DNA of 15,798 nt from an uncultured Pseudorhodobacter sp. GTDB lineage: Bacteria > Pseudomonadota > Alphaproteobacteria > Rhodobacterales > Rhodobacteraceae. The notes beneath the pieces were generated by a model. That model was not told the origin of the DNA and searched no databases. It worked only from the letters and a program-made list of their open reading frames with translations. This document shows, in pieces, positions 1 to 7,922 of this stretch (the first letter of the stretch is position 1; every line of letters starts with the position of its first letter). Location of the stretch: contig CAMFLG010000020.1 in assembly GCA_945957495.1 (NCBI GenBank), positions 1 to 15,798 on the forward strand. The letters are read 5' to 3'. The position numbers were made by a program, and so were the translations under genes.

Positions 1-300
1 GCCGTAGACCACCCAGATCAGCATGACGAGGCAGGCGATGATGGTGGTTTGCATCAGCACCGACAGCATGTTTTTCGACCGCACAAGGCCGCCGTAGAAC
101 AGCGCGAGGCCCGGCAGCGTCATGAAAAGCACCAGCACGGTCGAGGTCATCATCCACGACACGTCGCCCTTGTCCATGACGGGGGCCACGGCCTCGACCA
201 CGGGTGCGGCAGCATCTGCCACGGTGGTCGTGGCCTCTTGGGCCATGGCGGGCAGGGCCGCCAGCAGCGCCGCAGCGCCAAGTCCGAGTTTCTTGATCAT
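1..300 (-). CDS. amtB: Ammonium transporter AmtB, N-terminal part (cut by window edge)
   Basis: Amt/MEP/Rh family channel that conducts ammonium/ammonia across the inner membrane. Only the first 100 residues are in the window; the rest lies to the left. Residues 1-20 form a signal peptide with a likely AMA|QE cleavage site, as in many Amt proteins whose first helix is removed. An acidic, Ala/Val-rich linker follows. The first mature membrane helix (about 50-68) runs into the family hallmark GLALFYGGLVRSKNML (64-79), and a second helix starts near 84. The start is supported by GAGGGG at 308-313, seven bases upstream. The gene lies 13 nt downstream of glnK on the same strand, the classic glnK-amtB operon in which uridylylation-controlled GlnK docks on and plugs the channel. 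Identification is firm. Confidence 0.95.
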   Translation of the reverse strand, partial: MIKKLGLGAAALLAALPAMAQEATTTVADAAAPVVEAVAPVMDKGDVSWMMTSTVLVLFMTLPGLALFYGGLVRSKNMLSVLMQTTIIACLVMLIWVVYG

Positions 301-313
301 TTCTTGTCCCCTC

Positions 314-652
314 TCACAGCGCATCGTCGTCGGCATCGCCGGTGCGCACCCGCAGGGCGCGTTCGACATCCAACATGAAAATCTTGCCGTCACCGATCTT
401 GCCGGTCCTGGCGGTCTTTGTGATCGTTTCCATCACGGTTTCTGCCAGCGCGTCCGAAACCACGAGTTCAAGCCGCATCTTCGGCACGAAGTTCACGGCG
501 TATTCAGCGCCGCGATAGATCTCGGTATGGCCTGATTGCATGCCAAATCCCTTGATCTCGGTGACCATCATGCCCCTTACCCCGATTTCCGTCAGCGCTT
601 CGCGGACTTCGTCGAGTTTGTAGGGCTTGATGGCAGCAATGATCATTTTCAC
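314..652 (-). CDS. glnK: Nitrogen regulatory PII protein (GlnK type)
   Basis: A 112-residue PII signal protein, the usual family length. PII trimers sense ATP/ADP and 2-oxoglutarate and control AmtB, glutamine synthetase adenylylation and NtrB. The N-terminal KMIIAAIKPYKLDEVREAL strand-helix is canonical. The T-loop contains YRGAEY with Tyr51, the uridylylation site. The B-loop region TGKIGDGKIF and the C-terminal RVRTGD are also present. The start is a GTG at 650-652 with AGGGG about seven bases upstream; the in-frame ATG two codons later (644-646) is spaced less well. Placement directly before amtB argues for GlnK rather than GlnB, although sequence alone cannot fully separate the two in alphaproteobacteria. 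Expression is probably nitrogen-regulated (see the sigma-54-like site at 749-764). Confidence 0.95.
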   Translation of the reverse strand: MKMIIAAIKPYKLDEVREALTEIGVRGMMVTEIKGFGMQSGHTEIYRGAEYAVNFVPKMRLELVVSDALAETVMETITKTARTGKIGDGKIFMLDVERALRVRTGDADDDAL

Positions 653-748
653 GATGCACCCCTTTTCTGTCCCAAGGCCCCAGCATGGCCCTCATCCAGC
701 AGGAGGCGGCCTTCGCAGGTGCAGCACAAGTTTGCGCAGCGGCGAAAA

Positions 749-764
749 GCCTAAGAACGTGCCA
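749..764 (-). promoter_or_regulatory. Possible sigma-54-type promoter for glnK-amtB
   Basis: Read on the minus strand, this is TGGCACG-TTCT-TAGGC. The -24 block TGGCACG is perfect. The -12 block is imperfect: GC sits one base further away than the canonical GG-N10-GC spacing. It would give a leader of roughly 85 nt before glnK. NtrC/RpoN control of glnK-amtB is common in proteobacteria, but R. capsulatus NtrC acts with sigma-70, so this is only a candidate. The -24 block overlaps the inverted repeat GTGC-CATAT-GCAC (759-771), whose half-sites face the opposite way from the NtrC consensus. Confidence 0.3.
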
Positions 765-906
765 TATGCACAAAATTTAATCAGCATCGGGCGAAGGTGG
801 CGACTATTTATGCGCAGGAGAGTCCCGAATCGCAAATGCCGGTCCTTCGCATTGGCGGCATTTGCGGCTATTGTGCGGCAAAAGACGAAACGAGGCGCAG
901 GCAGGC

Positions 907-3081
907 ATGGCAGTATCAGGAAAGGGCGGAAAGCCGCTTGTGGCGGATCAGCGGTATCGCGCCGCCAATGGCACGGGTGGCGCATCAGGTTCGGGCAAAA
1001 AGGCCCCGCCGCCCAGCAAGGCCCCGGCCAAGAAAACCAGCCCCCGCAAGCGCCGTCCGCGCGGGTTTATTGCGCGGTTTTTCCTGGCGATCTGGGGCAT
1101 CATCTGGGCGGTGCTGTGGCGGATCAGCCTGGTTGGCGGGCTGATCCTGGCGGGGATCGTATTCTACTTCTATCAGCAATTGCCCCCCGTTTCGGCCTTG
1201 CTGGACGGGCGCGCCAAAGGGTCGGTCACATTGTTGGACCGCAACGATCAGGTCTTTGCCTGGCGCGGCGAGACCTTTGGCGGGCAGATCACCTCGGACA
1301 CCGTATCGCCCTATCTGAAAAACGCTGTCATCGCGACCGAGGACAAGCGGTTTTACTACCACTTCGGCGTTTCCCCGCGCGGCATCGCCTCGGCCATCAG
1401 CATCAACCTTGCCGCAGGGCGCGGCCCGCTGGAGGGCAACGGCGGATCGACCATCACGCAGCAGGTGGCGAAACTGCTGTGCCTTGGCGTTCAATATGAC
1501 ACTACGAAATGGAAATCCGAATCTGATTACGAGGCGGATTGCCGGTCGGGCGGGGTGTATCGCAAGCTGAAGGAAATCCCCTACGCGCTGGCGATGGAAC
1601 TGAAATATTCCAAGGCCGAAGTGCTGACGATCTATTTCAACCGCGCCTATCTGGGCGCAGGGACGCGCGGGTTCGAGGCGGCGGCGCAGCGTTATTTCGG
1701 CATTTCCGCCAATCAGGTCAATCCGGCGCAGGCCGCGATGCTGGCCGGTCTGCTGAAAGCACCGTCGAAATATGCCCCCACCAACAACCTCAAACGCGCG
1801 CAGGACCGCGCCGATGTGATCATCGGGCTGATGGAAGAGCAGGGCTATCTGACGCCGGAACAGGCGGCAGAGGCGCATGCCCATCCGGCGGAACTGTCCG
1901 AAGCGGCGCAGACGAAATCCGGCGGTTTCTTTGCCGATTGGGTGATGGAGGCGGCGCCCGCCTACCTGACATCGGAAACCACCGAAGACGTGATCATGCG
2001 CACAACGCTGGATCAGAAACTGCAAAAGGACGCCGAAGAGGCGCTGGCCTGGGTGTTTGACAACAAGGTCAAGGCCGGGTCCAAGGCGCAGGCCGCGATC
2101 GTGGTGATGAGCGCGGATGGCGCCGTGCGCGCCATGGTGGGCGGCCGCAAGATCGAAGAGGCGGGGTCGTTCAACCGCGCAACGCAGGCGCTGCGGCAGA
2201 CCGGATCATCCTTCAAACCCTTCGTCTACGCCGCAGCGCTTGATCTGGGGTGGAGCCCGTCCGACTTTGTGGAAGACACGCCGCTGACCATCAACATCCC
2301 CGGATCGGGGCCGTGGACACCGCAGAACTATGACCATGAATTCAAGGGGCTGATCACGCTGACCACCGCCTTGAAGGAAAGCCGCAACATTCCGGCGGTC
2401 AGGGTTTCCGAGGCGGTGGGGCGCGAGGCTGTGCGCGCGATTGCCACCGGTTTCGGCATTGAAAGCAATCTGGCCGATGGCCCGGCACTGGCGCTTGGCG
2501 CGTCGGAAAGCACGCTGATCGAAATGACCGGCGCCTATGCGGGCATTCTGAACGGCGGGTCTTCGGTGACGCCCTATGGCATGGTCGAGTTGAAACTGAA
2601 GGGCGAAAGCGATGCGCTGATGGGCGCGGGCGGCGGGATTGGGGAGCGGGTGATTTCCGAAGACGCCGCCAAACTGCTGACCTATATGATGGCACAGGTG
2701 ATGATCAGCGGCACCGGCACCAGGGCGCGGCTGGATGACCGGCAGGCGGCGGGCAAGACCGGCACCACCTCTGCCGCGCGGGATGCCTGGTTCATCGGCT
2801 TTACCGCGGATTACGTCACTGGGGTGTGGATCGGCTATGATGACAACACCCCCCTTGTCGGGGTGACGGGTGGCGGCCTGCCTGCCGAAATCTGGCATGA
2901 GGTGATGACGCGGGTGGATGAAGGCGTTCCGGTCAGCGAATTGCCGATGATCGTGCCCGAACCGCGCCAACCGCCGCAAGCGGCCCAACCCGAACCACAG
3001 GCGCAGCCTGCGGCCCCGCAACAGGACGACCCGGTGGAATCCTTCCTGAAGGATCTGCTGGGCGGCGGGAAGAAGAACTAG
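907..3081 (+). CDS. mrcA: Class A penicillin-binding protein 1A (transglycosylase/transpeptidase)
   Basis: Bifunctional peptidoglycan synthase of 724 residues, anchored in the inner membrane and active in the periplasm. Residues 1-50 are a basic, Lys/Arg/Pro-rich cytoplasmic tail. A membrane segment follows at about 55-80. The GT51 glycosyltransferase domain carries catalytic Glu145 in TEDKRFYYHFG and the GGSTITQQVAK motif. The transpeptidase domain shows Ser434-x-x-Lys437 (SSFK), Ser492-Arg-Asn and Lys617-Thr-Gly-Thr. The C-terminal tail from about 680 is rich in Pro and Gln. An insert containing two Cys (around CLGVQYD and DCRSGG) lies within the GT51 domain. The start chosen is ATG 907 (MAVSGKGG), with purine-rich GCAGG just upstream; the frame stays open upstream but with no better start. 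The gene stands alone on this strand. Its TAG stop is the first three bases of a structured repeat. The symbol follows domain architecture; mrcA-like naming in this order is loose. Confidence 0.93.
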   Translation: MAVSGKGGKPLVADQRYRAANGTGGASGSGKKAPPPSKAPAKKTSPRKRRPRGFIARFFLAIWGIIWAVLWRISLVGGLILAGIVFYFYQQLPPVSALLDGRAKGSVTLLDRNDQVFAWRGETFGGQITSDTVSPYLKNAVIATEDKRFYYHFGVSPRGIASAISINLAAGRGPLEGNGGSTITQQVAKLLCLGVQYDTTKWKSESDYEADCRSGGVYRKLKEIPYALAMELKYSKAEVLTIYFNRAYLGAGTRGFEAAAQRYFGISANQVNPAQAAMLAGLLKAPSKYAPTNNLKRAQDRADVIIGLMEEQGYLTPEQAAEAHAHPAELSEAAQTKSGGFFADWVMEAAPAYLTSETTEDVIMRTTLDQKLQKDAEEALAWVFDNKVKAGSKAQAAIVVMSADGAVRAMVGGRKIEEAGSFNRATQALRQTGSSFKPFVYAAALDLGWSPSDFVEDTPLTINIPGSGPWTPQNYDHEFKGLITLTTALKESRNIPAVRVSEAVGREAVRAIATGFGIESNLADGPALALGASESTLIEMTGAYAGILNGGSSVTPYGMVELKLKGESDALMGAGGGIGERVISEDAAKLLTYMMAQVMISGTGTRARLDDRQAAGKTGTTSAARDAWFIGFTADYVTGVWIGYDDNTPLVGVTGGGLPAEIWHEVMTRVDEGVPVSELPMIVPEPRQPPQAAQPEPQAQPAAPQQDDPVESFLKDLLGGGKKN

Positions 3082-3180
3082 AGCCTGTCTGGTTTTCATA
3101 GAAACATGCGGATCGAAATTCGCGGTCGAGCGCAGCGAGAGGCAGCGATTTTCGATTCCGTGCTAACCAGACAGGCTTTA
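3079..3180 (-). repeat. Structured interspersed repeat, copy 1 (inverted relative to copies 2 and 3)
   Basis: A 102-nt element. Read on the minus strand, its outer arms are AGCCTGTCTGGTT and AACCAGACAGGCT, a perfect 13-bp stem. Inside, GGAA pairs with TTTC (one G-T pair), then TCGAAA-AT-CGC pairs with GCG-AA-TTTCGA around a conserved apical segment that begins TGCCTCTCGCT. The ends read TAAAGC and GCTCTA. The same core, with different outer arms, recurs at 14402-14502 and 15476-15577. The plus-strand end TAGAGC supplies the stop codon of the penicillin-binding protein gene. It lies between convergent genes, so it could also act in transcript 3'-end formation. No T-tract follows. Confidence 0.85.
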
Positions 3181-3204
3181 GCTTCACCTCCCGTGTCCGC
3201 CCAA

Positions 3205-3231
3205 CAAAAAAGCGCCCCCGAAGGGGCGCTT
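3205..3231 (-). terminator. Rho-independent terminator of the mlaA-mlaC operon
   Basis: On the minus strand the sequence is AAGCGCCCC-TTCG-GGGGCGCTT followed by a run of T. This is a perfect 9-bp GC-rich stem with an ultrastable TTCG tetraloop and a six-base T tract, about 22 nt past the mlaC stop. It is the only textbook intrinsic terminator in the window. Confidence 0.93.
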
Positions 3232-3253
3232 GAGGCCGTATCGCGGTGCGACT

Positions 3254-3865
3254 TCAGGCGGTTTTCAGCTCTGCAATCAGCGCGTCCAGATTGCCGCCGT
3301 TCTTGTCCAGCATGGCGCCGATCTCGGTACGCTCCGAGGTCAGCATGTTCACGCCTTCGATGATGATGTTGAAGAACAACAGCTTGCCGGATTTGTCGCC
3401 CACATGCCAGCGCAGATCGAATGGCGCCTGCCCCTGCAGATGCGCGACCGAGATCACCTCGTAATAGCTTTTCAGCGGCTTGGCGTCGGTCACTTCGATG
3501 CTGCCGCCGATGAATTCGCGGAACCGCGAGCCGTATTTGCGGCTGAGATAGCCCTGATAGGCCTTGGTGAAGGCCGCCATCTGTGCCGCCGTGGCCTTTT
3601 TCGCCGGTGGGCCCAGCGCCGAACGGGCAATGGCCGCGACATCGGCGTATTTCACGAACACCGCCTCAAAAGCCGAATACATCTGCTTTTCGCTTTTGCC
3701 GGAATCGATGATCGCGTTGATGTCCTTGACGACCTTGTCAATCAGCCCACGCGCCTCGTCCACCGTCAGGGCGGCAAGCGGCAGCGGGATGGCCAAAGCC
3801 ACCGAACCCAGCGCGAAACCAGCCGCAAAGCGGCGGCGCGACATCATGAGATGATCTTTGTCCAT
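3254..3865 (-). CDS. mlaC: MlaC-family phospholipid-binding periplasmic protein
   Basis: A 203-residue protein of the MlaC/Ttg2D family (ABC-transporter auxiliary component). It shuttles phospholipid between the outer-membrane MlaA complex and the inner-membrane MlaFEDB transporter. The N terminus carries a twin-arginine-like motif, SRRRF (residues 9-13), before a hydrophobic stretch ending near residue 32, which suggests Tat export. The body has the expected KADVAAIARSALGP region, the AFTKAYQGYLSRKYGSRF helix and the C-terminal beta-sheet. The start at 3865 overlaps the stop of upstream mlaA by one base (TAATG), implying translational coupling. An alternative start at Met7 or Met8 would place the RR motif closer to the N terminus. 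No mlaFED genes are visible. A hairpin terminator lies just downstream. Confidence 0.88.
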   Translation of the reverse strand: MDKDHLMMSRRRFAAGFALGSVALAIPLPLAALTVDEARGLIDKVVKDINAIIDSGKSEKQMYSAFEAVFVKYADVAAIARSALGPPAKKATAAQMAAFTKAYQGYLSRKYGSRFREFIGGSIEVTDAKPLKSYYEVISVAHLQGQAPFDLRWHVGDKSGKLLFFNIIIEGVNMLTSERTEIGAMLDKNGGNLDALIAELKTA

Positions 3866-4629
3866 TACTGGTCCTCATAGGGGTCAATGAAGTCTGCATC
3901 AGCCGGGGTCTGACCCAGCTCGAACTGGCGGTATTGCAGGTACAGAAGGCGGGCCTGCGCATAGCCGTCTGCACTGTCATATAGGATCGAGTCAACCGTT
4001 TCGGAATGACGCATGCGTGATCCGAAATCGCCGGCCAGATGCGCGATGGTGCCGGCCCACAAAACCGGCGTGGTCAGCACAAGGTTCAGCGGGTTGATCA
4101 CGCGGTCCACGGCGAGGCCCACGGCGTCGCGCGATGTCGAGGGGCCGTAGAAAGGCAGCACCACATAGACGCCTTCATCCACACCGTAAGTGTACATCGT
4201 CGCACCAAAATCGGTGGGTTTGCTGGCCAGCCCCATATCGGTGGCAGGGTCCAGCACCCCGCCAAGGCCAAAGACCGTGTTCACGCCAAAGCGCAGGGTG
4301 TTTTGCACCGCGTCATGGATGTTCAGCTGCAACAGATCGTTCACAACATAGCCCGCTGTGTCGATGTTTCCGGCAAAATTCGCCAGCGCGCCGAAATAAC
4401 CCTCGCGCCCGTCCGTGCCCATCGCATTTGAAATCGGGACCAGCACCGTCTTGTCAAAACCTATGTTCACCTTGAACAGACCGCGGTTCACATCTTCCAG
4501 CGGGTCGGGAATGGTGGACGTGGCGGGCGGTGGCGAACAGGCCGATGCCAGCAAGACCAACGCCATCGCAGACGCAATGCCTGCAATTCGAGCTGTCTTG
4601 CCAGAAATCAATGGAATCATCGCCTTCAT
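3865..4629 (-). CDS. mlaA: MlaA (VacJ) outer-membrane lipoprotein
   Basis: A 254-residue VacJ/MlaA-family lipoprotein, the outer-membrane part of the retrograde phospholipid pathway that removes mislocalised phospholipid from the outer leaflet. The N terminus has Lys/Arg residues, a hydrophobic core and a lipobox LLASAC with Cys31 as the lipidation site. The family hallmark DPLEDVNRGLFKVN follows the lipobox region, and GVYVVLPFYGPSTSRDAVG is the conserved mid-domain block. ATG 4629 was chosen because it gives a compact lipoprotein signal; the open frame extends 33 codons further without signal character, and Met4 is an alternative start. The ribosome binding site is weak. The gene is the first of a two-gene operon with mlaC and diverges from the type I secretion genes. 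Confidence 0.9.
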   Translation of the reverse strand: MKAMIPLISGKTARIAGIASAMALVLLASACSPPPATSTIPDPLEDVNRGLFKVNIGFDKTVLVPISNAMGTDGREGYFGALANFAGNIDTAGYVVNDLLQLNIHDAVQNTLRFGVNTVFGLGGVLDPATDMGLASKPTDFGATMYTYGVDEGVYVVLPFYGPSTSRDAVGLAVDRVINPLNLVLTTPVLWAGTIAHLAGDFGSRMRHSETVDSILYDSADGYAQARLLYLQYRQFELGQTPADADFIDPYEDQ

Positions 4630-4798
4630 ACTTCTATGTTCCCGCACGGTCCCTGTCAGACCATGTATCCTGTCAACCCACCAAGGGATATGCTGTGCAG
4701 GGGGCAAATTACAACGGCCAAGCGGCATTTTGCAAACAGGCGGGTGATTTCCGCCGATGGGCAGGCCACACGCCGGGATCGGGAACGGAGAACGGCGG

Positions 4799-6535
4799 AT
4801 GAGCCAGATTGATAACCGCCGCGGGGCCGAAGAATTGCGCGCCGCCCGTGCGGATCAGCGCAGCCTGCTTTGGGCGGTTGGTCTGTTTTCCGTGTTCGTG
4901 AACCTGCTGCAACTGACGGGCTCGCTTTACATGCTGCAGGTCTATGACCGGGTGCTGGGCAGCCGGTCCGAGGCGACTTTGGTGGCGCTTTCCGTGCTGG
5001 CGACGCTGCTGTTCCTGGCACTTGGCCTGTTGGACGCGGCGCGGTCGCGGGTGATGGCCCGCATCGGCGCGCGTATCCAGGAACGGATGGACCGCCGGGT
5101 GTTTTCCGCCGCCCTGCGCCGTCTGACCCTGCAACCCAACGAACCCACCGCCGTTGCCGCACAGCGCGATCTTGAGGCGGTGCAGCGGCTATGGGCCTCG
5201 CCGGTCTTGCTGGCGCTGTTCGATGTGCCGTGGATGCCGTTCTTCTTTGCGGCGATCTTCCTGTTCCACCCCTATCTGGGGCTGCTGTCCATTGCGGGCG
5301 GGGTGGTGATCATCATCGTGGCCATCCTGAACCAACGCGAAACCATCGGGCCCTTGATGCGCAGCAACAGCCTGACCCTGCAGGCAGAGCGGATGTCAGA
5401 CCTGATCAAGGCCGAATCCGAAACCGTGCAGGCGCTTGGCATGACCGGGGCCACCTTTGACCGCTGGCGCAAGGCGCGGGGCGCAGCCTTGGCGGCCAGC
5501 ATCAAAGCAGGCGATGTGGGCGGCACCTACAGTGGCATTTCGAAAACCTTCCGCATGTTCCTGCAATCGGCGATGCTGGGCATGGGCGCCTGGCTGGTGC
5601 TGAAGGGTCAACTGAGTTCCGGCGCGATGATCGCCGGGTCGATCCTGATGGGCCGTGCGTTGCAACCTATTGAAATCGTTGTGGGCCAATGGGCCATCGT
5701 CACGCGCGCGCGCGAGGCAAACCGCCGCCTGGCAGAGCTTTTGTCGCGCGTACCCGAAGAACCCACCCGCCTTGCCCTGCCCCCACCCAAGGCGGTGCTA
5801 GAGGCGCAGAACCTGACCGTCATCCCCCCCGGCGACACGCAGGCCGTGCTGCGCGCGGTCAGCTTCCGGCTGGAACCGGGGCAGGCGATGGGCGTTATCG
5901 GCCCGTCCGGGGCGGGAAAATCCACGCTGGCCCGCGCCCTGATCGGGGTCTGGAAACCGGCAGGTGGCAAGGTGCGGCTGGATGGCGCCACGCTGGATCA
6001 ATATGATCCAGATGTGCTCGGGGGCTATATCGGCTATCTGCCGCAGCGCATCGCGCTGTTCGATGGCACCATCGCCGAAAATATCTCGCGCCTGAACGCG
6101 CGTGCGGATGCGGGCATGGTTGTGGATGCCGCCAAACGCGCCGCAGCGCATGAGATGATCGTGAAACTGCCTGATGGCTATGACACCCGCATCAGCCAGA
6201 TCGGCGGCAGGCTTTCGGGCGGGCAGATTCAGCGCATCGGTCTGGCCCGCGCGCTGTTTGGCAATCCGGTGATCCTGATCCTGGATGAACCGAATTCGAA
6301 CCTCGACAATGATGGCACCGTTGCCCTGAACACCGCCATCCGGTCCACGAAAGAGGCAGGCGGCGCGGTGCTGATCATGGCGCATCGCCCGGCGGCCATT
6401 CAGGAATGCGATCTGCTGCTGGTGCTGGAGGATGGCATGCGCCGCGCCTTTGGCCCGCGCGACGCAGTTCTGCGCGAAATGGTCAAGAATCACGCCCAGA
6501 TCACACAGGCGGCAACACCCGGAGGTGTCGCATGA
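4799..6535 (+). CDS. Type I secretion system permease/ATPase (PrtD/HlyB family)
   Basis: A 578-residue half-transporter with fused membrane and ATPase domains, expected to work as a homodimer in the inner membrane and export an unfolded substrate. The membrane domain (about 20-300) opens with helices around VGLFSVFVNLLQLTGSLYMLQVYDRVLGS, which is diagnostic of the PrtD-type exporter family; there is no N-terminal C39 peptidase domain. The nucleotide-binding domain has Walker A GPSGAGKST with Lys374, signature LSGGQ (472-476), Walker B ILDEP with Asp496-Glu497, and H-loop His529. The ATG at 4799 is preceded by GGAG at 4786-4789. The stop overlaps the start of the HlyD-like adaptor by 4 nt (ATGA). 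The substrate is unknown; PrtD-type systems usually move RTX proteases or related C-terminal-signal proteins, but none is in view. Confidence 0.93.
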   Translation: MSQIDNRRGAEELRAARADQRSLLWAVGLFSVFVNLLQLTGSLYMLQVYDRVLGSRSEATLVALSVLATLLFLALGLLDAARSRVMARIGARIQERMDRRVFSAALRRLTLQPNEPTAVAAQRDLEAVQRLWASPVLLALFDVPWMPFFFAAIFLFHPYLGLLSIAGGVVIIIVAILNQRETIGPLMRSNSLTLQAERMSDLIKAESETVQALGMTGATFDRWRKARGAALAASIKAGDVGGTYSGISKTFRMFLQSAMLGMGAWLVLKGQLSSGAMIAGSILMGRALQPIEIVVGQWAIVTRAREANRRLAELLSRVPEEPTRLALPPPKAVLEAQNLTVIPPGDTQAVLRAVSFRLEPGQAMGVIGPSGAGKSTLARALIGVWKPAGGKVRLDGATLDQYDPDVLGGYIGYLPQRIALFDGTIAENISRLNARADAGMVVDAAKRAAAHEMIVKLPDGYDTRISQIGGRLSGGQIQRIGLARALFGNPVILILDEPNSNLDNDGTVALNTAIRSTKEAGGAVLIMAHRPAAIQECDLLLVLEDGMRRAFGPRDAVLREMVKNHAQITQAATPGGVA

Positions 6536-7833
6536 GCGGCGCGGAACAATGGTCGGCCCGACGCCCGATCGTCATCGGTCTGCTGACGGTGGCCTTGCTG
6601 GTGTTCGGCTTTGGCGGCTGGTCAATGCTGACGGAAATTGACGGCGCCATCGTCGCCGCAGGCCAGATCGAGGTCGAAAATAACAAACAGGTGGTGCAGC
6701 ACCCCGATGGCGGCGTTGTCGCCGAAATCAACGTGAAAGAAGGGCAAAGCGTGCAGGCCGGTGATCTTTTGATCCGGCTTGATGGCACGCTGTTCGATTC
6801 GGAACTGGCCGTTGTTGAAGGCCAGTTGTTCGAGGCGATGGCCCGCCGCGCCCGGCTGGAGGCGGAACGCGATGACAAGGCGGAACCCACCTTCACCGGC
6901 GAATTGGCCGAACTGGCCAAAACGCGCCCCGATGTGCAGGAACAGATCGACGGTCAGCTGAACCTGTTCCACGCCCGCCGCGAAACCCTGGCCCGCCAGA
7001 CCGAAGAATTGGGCAAGCGGCAGAATCAGATCGCCTCACAGATCGAAGGCATTCAGGCGCAGATGCAGGCCGTGACCCTGCAACTTGGCCTCATCAAGGA
7101 AGAGCTGACCGATCAGCAAAGCCTGCTGGATAAGGGGCTTGCGCAATCCAGCCGCGTGCTGGCGCTGCAACGCGAACAGGCGCAGCTGATGGGGCAGATG
7201 GGCGATCTGGAATCCTCCAAGGCGCAGGCCGAAGGCCGCGTGACCGAGATTGACATTGAAACGCTGCGCCTTGCCGCCGCCCGGCGCGAAGAGGCCAACA
7301 CCCAGTTGCGCGATCTGGGCCCGCAGGCGTTGGAAATGGTGGAACGGCGGCGGTCCTTGATTGAACGCATCCAGCGGCTGGATATCCGCGCGCCGGTGTC
7401 GGGCATTGTGCTGGGGCTGGTTGTGACCACGCCGCGTTCGGTCATCCGGGCAGCAGAGCCGATCCTGTATATCATCCCGCAGGATCGCCCCTTGGTGATC
7501 ACCGTGCAGATCCCGCCGATCCATGTGGATGAGGTCAGCGCGGGCCAACGGGTACGGCTGACCTTCCCGTCGTTTCCGTCGCGCACCGCGCAGGATATGT
7601 TTGGCCATGTCACCTCGGTTTCCGCCGACTCGCTGACCGATCAACGCACCCAGACCCCCTATTTCCGCGCGGAAATCGTGCTAGACGAGGGCGAAGTGGC
7701 CAAGCTGGGCAAGAACGTCCTGCTGCCCGGGATGCCGGTTGAGGCGTTCATCCAATCTGGCGCGCGCAGCCCGATGAGCTATCTGCTCAAACCCTTTACC
7801 GATTATTTCAAAATGGCTTTCCGCGAACAATAG
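6532..7833 (+). CDS. Type I secretion membrane-fusion protein (HlyD/PrtE family)
   Basis: A 433-residue periplasmic adaptor linking the ABC exporter to a TolC-like outer-membrane channel. There is a short cytoplasmic N terminus and one membrane segment at about 12-33. A lipoyl/biotinyl-like half follows (VVQHPDGGVVAEINVKEGQSVQAGDLLIRLDG), then a long alpha-helical hairpin (about 95-285) rich in Glu, Gln, Arg and Leu. The second lipoyl half is RLDIRAPVSGIVLGLVV, with a beta-barrel region and the C-terminal GMPVEAFIQSGARSPMSYLLKPF that typifies the type I secretion subgroup. It starts inside the stop of the ABC gene, with a strong GGAGGTG at 6521-6527. A hairpin follows the stop. No outer-membrane factor follows, so an unlinked TolC probably serves. 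Confidence 0.93.
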   Translation: MSGAEQWSARRPIVIGLLTVALLVFGFGGWSMLTEIDGAIVAAGQIEVENNKQVVQHPDGGVVAEINVKEGQSVQAGDLLIRLDGTLFDSELAVVEGQLFEAMARRARLEAERDDKAEPTFTGELAELAKTRPDVQEQIDGQLNLFHARRETLARQTEELGKRQNQIASQIEGIQAQMQAVTLQLGLIKEELTDQQSLLDKGLAQSSRVLALQREQAQLMGQMGDLESSKAQAEGRVTEIDIETLRLAAARREEANTQLRDLGPQALEMVERRRSLIERIQRLDIRAPVSGIVLGLVVTTPRSVIRAAEPILYIIPQDRPLVITVQIPPIHVDEVSAGQRVRLTFPSFPSRTAQDMFGHVTSVSADSLTDQRTQTPYFRAEIVLDEGEVAKLGKNVLLPGMPVEAFIQSGARSPMSYLLKPFTDYFKMAFREQ

Positions 7834-7844
7834 CGGCGGCTGTG

Positions 7845-7867
7845 ATTGCCCCGCCTTGCGGGGCAAT
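7845..7867 (+). terminator. GC-rich hairpin after the type I secretion genes
   Basis: ATTGCCCCGC-CTT-GCGGGGCAAT is a perfect 10-bp stem with a 3-nt loop, beginning 12 nt after the hlyD-like stop. It lacks a T tract (ACTTGACG follows), so it is either a weak intrinsic terminator or a 3'-end stabilising hairpin. Confidence 0.6.
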
Positions 7868-7922
7868 ACTTGACGATTGGTAAAGGCCATCTCGCAACCC
7901 GTTGAAAGATAATATCCTTCAT

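Noticed and set aside
985..2025. A 346-codon minus-strand open frame opposite the penicillin-binding protein gene
   Set aside because: Low-complexity Arg/Gln/Gly-rich translation, antisense to a gene with all catalytic motifs intact.
3079..3180. Could the structured repeats be insertion-sequence remnants?
   Set aside because: No transposase coding, no evident target-site duplication, and the arms differ between copies, which fixed terminal inverted repeats of an IS would not.
4671..4676. TTGACA on the minus strand upstream of mlaA as a -35 box
   Set aside because: No acceptable -10 sequence lies 16-18 bp downstream, so I did not call a promoter. A direct repeat TGACAGG near it was also too weak to report.
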